From: Longicatena sp.
GTDB taxonomy: Bacteria; Bacillota_I; Bacilli_A; Erysipelotrichales; Erysipelotrichaceae
Assembly (NCBI GenBank): GCA_020025055.1
Contig: JAHHST010000080.1
Location: forward strand, 1-5,858
Reading direction: 5' to 3'
Length of the DNA stretch: 5,858 bases
Shown one piece after another: positions 5,650 to 5,858 of the stretch. How positions within the stretch are numbered: the stretch's first letter is position 1; each line of letters opens with the position of its first letter. Both the position numbers and the translations under genes were made by a program. The notes under the pieces are model-generated. The model saw only the letters and a list, made by a program, of their open reading frames with translations, searched no databases and was not told the origin of the DNA.

Positions 5650-5858
5650 TTATGTTAGCAAATATAAGTGCAGTCTTTTTTTTGCACATTCGTTGCATTC
5701 ACTTGGTTCACCATATATCTGTGAGATACATAAATTCCCATTCAACGTATTTGTATATTTGTCTGCGAGATTTACACTGAATACTCTGCCTGCAGGACAT
5801 ATTTTGTAACCTTCTTCATTTACTTTCCAGTTATAGGCATTGTAGATTCTTTTCTGAA
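5650..5858 (-). pseudogene. Transposase remnant, IS1182-like, partial and frame-broken
   Basis: An open frame of 68 residues enters from the right window edge (first full codon at 5856) and stops at 5650; its 5' part is outside the window. Visible features are an aromatic stretch YNAYNWKV (5-12), KICPAGRVF (18-26) and CNEC (54-57). They resemble the cysteine-containing middle segment of IS1182/DDE_Tnp_1_6 transposases, where a CP-x-G motif is followed by a C-x2-C cluster before the last catalytic part. After CNECAKK the frame meets a run of eight A (plus strand 5676-5683) and ends in a short unrelated tail. Removing one A would give a further Cys (KKDC) but then an early stop at 5655. Adding one A would stay open to 5615. 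Most of the C-terminal DDE region expected after the cluster is missing in every frame, so an internal deletion or decay is likely. The family call is from motif memory only. Confidence 0.6.

Noticed and set aside
1..5858. CRISPR arrays, riboswitches, heat-shock CIRCE or CtsR operators, toxin-antitoxin or defence genes
   Set aside because: I looked for direct repeat-spacer structure, long structured leaders and the known heat-shock inverted repeats and found none; all long open frames are accounted for by housekeeping genes.

Overview
This window looks like chromosomal DNA from a low-GC Gram-positive bacterium (Firmicutes). The Erysipelotrichia/Coprobacillaceae range is my best guess, from the AT-rich codon use, the Bacillus-like trigger factor, Lon and EngB proteins, the strong AAAGGAG/AGGAGG ribosome binding sites and the style of the leading uncharacterised gene. 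That placement is inference; no 16S or other marker is present.

Positions 29-5152 are one minus-strand housekeeping operon, read right to left. It runs: a strong extended -10 promoter (5124-5152); an uncharacterised helical-repeat protein (4369-5094, DUF3196-like); trigger factor tig (3052-4329); a compact terminator-like hairpin (3022-3045); the ATP-dependent protease lon (673-2997); the ribosome-assembly GTPase engB/ysxC (72-671); and a final Rho-independent terminator (29-60). The theme is protein birth, quality control and ribosome assembly: trigger factor meets nascent chains at the ribosome exit, Lon degrades misfolded and regulatory proteins, and EngB matures the 50S subunit. In Bacillus the equivalent cluster is tig-clpX-lonB-lonA-ysxC. 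Here clpX and lonB are absent from between tig and lon.

Positions 5153-5280 are an AT-rich divergent spacer with a perfect 7-bp inverted repeat and A/T tracts. Next comes a plus-strand tRNA-Arg(UCU) gene (5327-5403) with its own promoter (5281-5309), an encoded CCA end and two successive terminator hairpins (5416-5451 and 5481-5533).

The right edge (5650-5858, minus strand) carries a piece of what looks like an IS1182-type transposase. It runs off the window, loses its reading frame at a run of eight A, lacks most of the expected C-terminal catalytic region, and is followed by its own terminator-like hairpin (5556-5598). It is probably a decayed insertion sequence beside the tRNA gene.

I see no convincing new biological system. 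The points most worth a second look are the hairpin between tig and lon, the uncharacterised gene that leads the operon, and the frame-broken transposase remnant.
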